DNA of 34,228 bases from Gammaproteobacteria bacterium (GTDB taxonomy: Bacteria > Pseudomonadota > Gammaproteobacteria > Pseudomonadales > Litorivicinaceae), in contig PBZS01000008.1 in NCBI GenBank assembly GCA_002730235.1, forward strand, positions 13,952 to 48,179. Direction: 5' to 3'. This document shows, piece after piece, positions 32,833 through 34,228 of this stretch; within the stretch, counting starts at the first letter, position 1, and each line of letters begins with the position of its first letter. Position numbers and translations under genes: made by a program. A model generated the notes under the pieces. That model worked only from the letters and a program-made list of their open reading frames with translations. It was not told where the DNA came from and ran no database searches.

Positions 32833-34145
32833 ATCACCACCTTATTCAAAGCAGTTCGAGTGGCATCGGCATCAAAATGTTCGGTCGCATCCTGCCGCAT
32901 AAATGCCTCGAAAAGTGGTTTTTTATGAATCGCTTCATCAAGTTCGGGATTTGTTCCGTGCTCATAAGCACCAACCTGAATCAGGTCTTTATTCTGCTGA
33001 TAGAGAGCCCATAACCGCCTAAAATGATTAGCTTTTTCTAATTGATCTGGTGCGATTAGCTGATTCATAAGACGACTAACCGAGCCTGTCAGATCAATTG
33101 CTGGATAAAAAGCCGCATCAGCAAGCTCGCGCGACAACATTACCTGACCATCAAGCGATGCGCGCGTGATATCAATAATAGGATCCGAACGATCGTCGCC
33201 CTCCGCCAGCACAGTATAAATGGCGGTAATTGAGCCATGACCATGTCGACCCACGCCCGAGCGCTCGATCAACTTGGGTAATAAAGCAAAAACAGAAGGC
33301 GGATAGCCTTTTGATGTCGGCGGCTCCCCCACTGCTAACCCAATTTCTCTTTGTGCATGCGCAACTCGCGTCATCGAATCGACTAAGAGCAGAACGTTTT
33401 TGCCCTGATCTCTCCAATACTCAGCAACCAAGTGAGCTAGTAATGTTGCACGCAAACGTAATACTGGTGACTCATTTGCAGGAGACGCAACCACAATTGA
33501 CTTGGCTAGGCCATCAGGTCCCAAAATCTGTGTGATAAACTCTTTTACCTCGCGTCCTCGCTCACCAATCAAACCAATCACAACGATATCGGCGTTGGTG
33601 TATTTGGTCATCATGCCTAACAGAACGCTCTTACCAACACCAGACCCCGCCATCAAACCGACACGCTGACCACGACCAATCGTCAAAAGGCCATTAATTG
33701 TTTTGACACCCACATCTAAAGTGGTCTCAATGGAACCTCGCTCCATCGGGTTGATGATTAGACCCTGAAGCCCTAATAATTTGTCTGCAACGGGTGCTGG
33801 CTTACCGTCTAAAGGTCGTCCAAGCCCATCCAAAATTCGTCCAAGTTGGGCATCCCCGACAGAAGCTCTAGCTGTTGAGCTTAATAGCCGTACACGCGCA
33901 CCAGGTCCTGCACCAGAAGGATCTGTGAAGGGCATTAAATACAAGATTTCGTCGTGAAACCCGACTACTTCGGCATCAAAACTTTCATGGTTTGCACTCT
34001 CGATCCTACAGAGTGCGCCAACCGGCGCCAAAATTCCGCGCGCTTCAAGCGTCATTCCAACAACACGAACAAGGGTTCCTGTTCGCTCAGGAGCCGGACT
34101 TTTTAGATCTGAACAAACCGAATCTACGACTACTGAAAAGTCCAT
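32829..34145 (-). CDS. fliI: Flagellum-specific export ATPase FliI
   Basis: FliI is the hexameric F1-beta-like ATPase that powers export initiation. Walker A (GLMAGSGVGKSVLLGMM), Walker B (NVLLLVDSMTRVAHAQREIG), LAVGEPPTSKGYPPSVFALL and the IDLTGSVSRLM region are intact. It has 438 aa. The ATG overlaps the stop of the upstream gene by one base (TAATG), implying coupling. Confidence 0.97.
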   Translation of the reverse strand: MDFSVVVDSVCSDLKSPAPERTGTLVRVVGMTLEARGILAPVGALCRIESANHESFDAEVVGFHDEILYLMPFTDPSGAGPGARVRLLSSTARASVGDAQLGRILDGLGRPLDGKPAPVADKLLGLQGLIINPMERGSIETTLDVGVKTINGLLTIGRGQRVGLMAGSGVGKSVLLGMMTKYTNADIVVIGLIGERGREVKEFITQILGPDGLAKSIVVASPANESPVLRLRATLLAHLVAEYWRDQGKNVLLLVDSMTRVAHAQREIGLAVGEPPTSKGYPPSVFALLPKLIERSGVGRHGHGSITAIYTVLAEGDDRSDPIIDITRASLDGQVMLSRELADAAFYPAIDLTGSVSRLMNQLIAPDQLEKANHFRRLWALYQQNKDLIQVGAYEHGTNPELDEAIHKKPLFEAFMRQDATEHFDADATRTALNKVVI

Positions 34146-34228
34146 TATTTGGGTTTCTCTTCGTTTTTGGCTTCGGCTTCGGCTTCGGCTTCGGCTTCGG
34201 CTTCGGCTTCGGCTTCGGCTTCGGCTTC
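34145..34228 (-). CDS. fliH: C-terminal tail of probable FliH, cut by window edge
   Basis: Only 27 residues are visible: ten Glu-Ala pairs followed by KNEEKPK and a TAA stop that overlaps the fliI start. FliH, the regulator and tether of FliI, is the gene normally found here, and the one-base overlap fits the operon. The visible part has no FliH domain sequence, so the name rests on position. The Glu-Ala tail is encoded by a perfect hexanucleotide repeat and looks like an added extension, since the FliH C-terminus normally contacts FliI. It was not in the ORF track because it is partial. Confidence 0.6.
   Translation of the reverse strand, partial: EAEAEAEAEAEAEAEAEAEAKNEEKPK
34169..34228. 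repeat. Perfect (GGCTTC)10 hexanucleotide tandem repeat at window edge
   Basis: Ten identical GGCTTC units run to the last base of the window; the true copy number is unknown because the window ends inside the array. On the coding (minus) strand each unit is GAAGCC, encoding Glu-Ala. Unit gain or loss would keep the frame and change only the tail length. Confidence 0.95.

Noticed and set aside
1-34228. tRNA/rRNA genes, insertion sequences, attachment sites, CRISPR arrays
   Set aside because: None recognised; coding density is high and all sizeable gaps are explained by promoters.

Overview
The window is almost entirely one chromosomal flagellar gene cluster. It holds 36 protein-coding genes that I can support, two of which run off the window edges, and no RNA genes, mobile elements or CRISPR. 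The organism is most likely a gammaproteobacterium with a polar, probably sheathed or H-ring-bearing flagellum. The reasons are the FlhF/FleN(FlhG)/FliA block, the outer-membrane-associated FlgP and FlgT proteins known from Vibrio-type motors, several good sigma-54 promoters and a near-perfect sigma-28 promoter in front of flgM. It looks marine, but the species cannot be named from the sequence alone.

Layout. (1) 1-9486, minus strand: the rod/hook operon flgBCDEFGHI, with flgI cut by the left edge. Its hook gene flgE is gigantic (1572 aa against roughly 400 in Salmonella). A sigma-54 promoter (9557-9573) precedes flgB. (2) 9698-12135, plus strand: flgA, flgM, flgN and an overlapping gene for a membrane-anchored SH3-like protein. 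FlgA is enlarged by what look like two extra SAF-like units. flgM has its own sigma-28 promoter. (3) 12132-16186, minus strand: a tightly packed five-gene operon of flgP, flgT, a small secreted LysM/FimV-like protein, a second fliK-like gene and a stand-alone FlhB C-terminal-domain gene. (4) 16187-16437: a 251-bp divergent control region with two sigma-54 promoters back to back, one for flgP and one for flhA. (5) 16438-22641, plus strand: flhA, flhF, fleN, fliA and two unrecognised genes. The chemotaxis genes that often follow fliA are absent here. (6) 22654-34228, minus strand: the export/switch operon fliH (tail only), fliI, fliJ, fliK, fliL, fliM, fliN, fliO, fliP, fliQ, fliR and flhB, followed by three unrecognised envelope-type genes. 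The first of these is a DamX-like protein with a degenerate NTPase domain, one membrane segment and a SPOR domain.

How the genes work together. flhA, flhB and fliP/Q/R/O form the type III export gate, fliH/I/J the ATPase complex and fliM/N the switch. flgB/C/F/G form the rod, flgD/E the hook cap and hook, flgH/I/A the L and P rings, and flgP/flgT outer-membrane-side rings. fliK and flhB switch substrate specificity when the hook is complete. fliA/flgM time late gene expression. flhF/fleN set flagellum position and number.

The most interesting parts are: the five-gene block of unknown, largely envelope-directed proteins (21403-25781) at the convergence point of the fliA and flhB operons; the giant hook protein alongside two FliK-like proteins and two FlhB-type switch domains; the LysM-like gene in the FlgP/FlgT operon; the enlarged FlgA; and a perfect hexanucleotide repeat at the right window edge that encodes a Glu-Ala tail. 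No gene-free stretch exceeds 300 bp; the longest gaps are 16187-16437 and 9487-9697.
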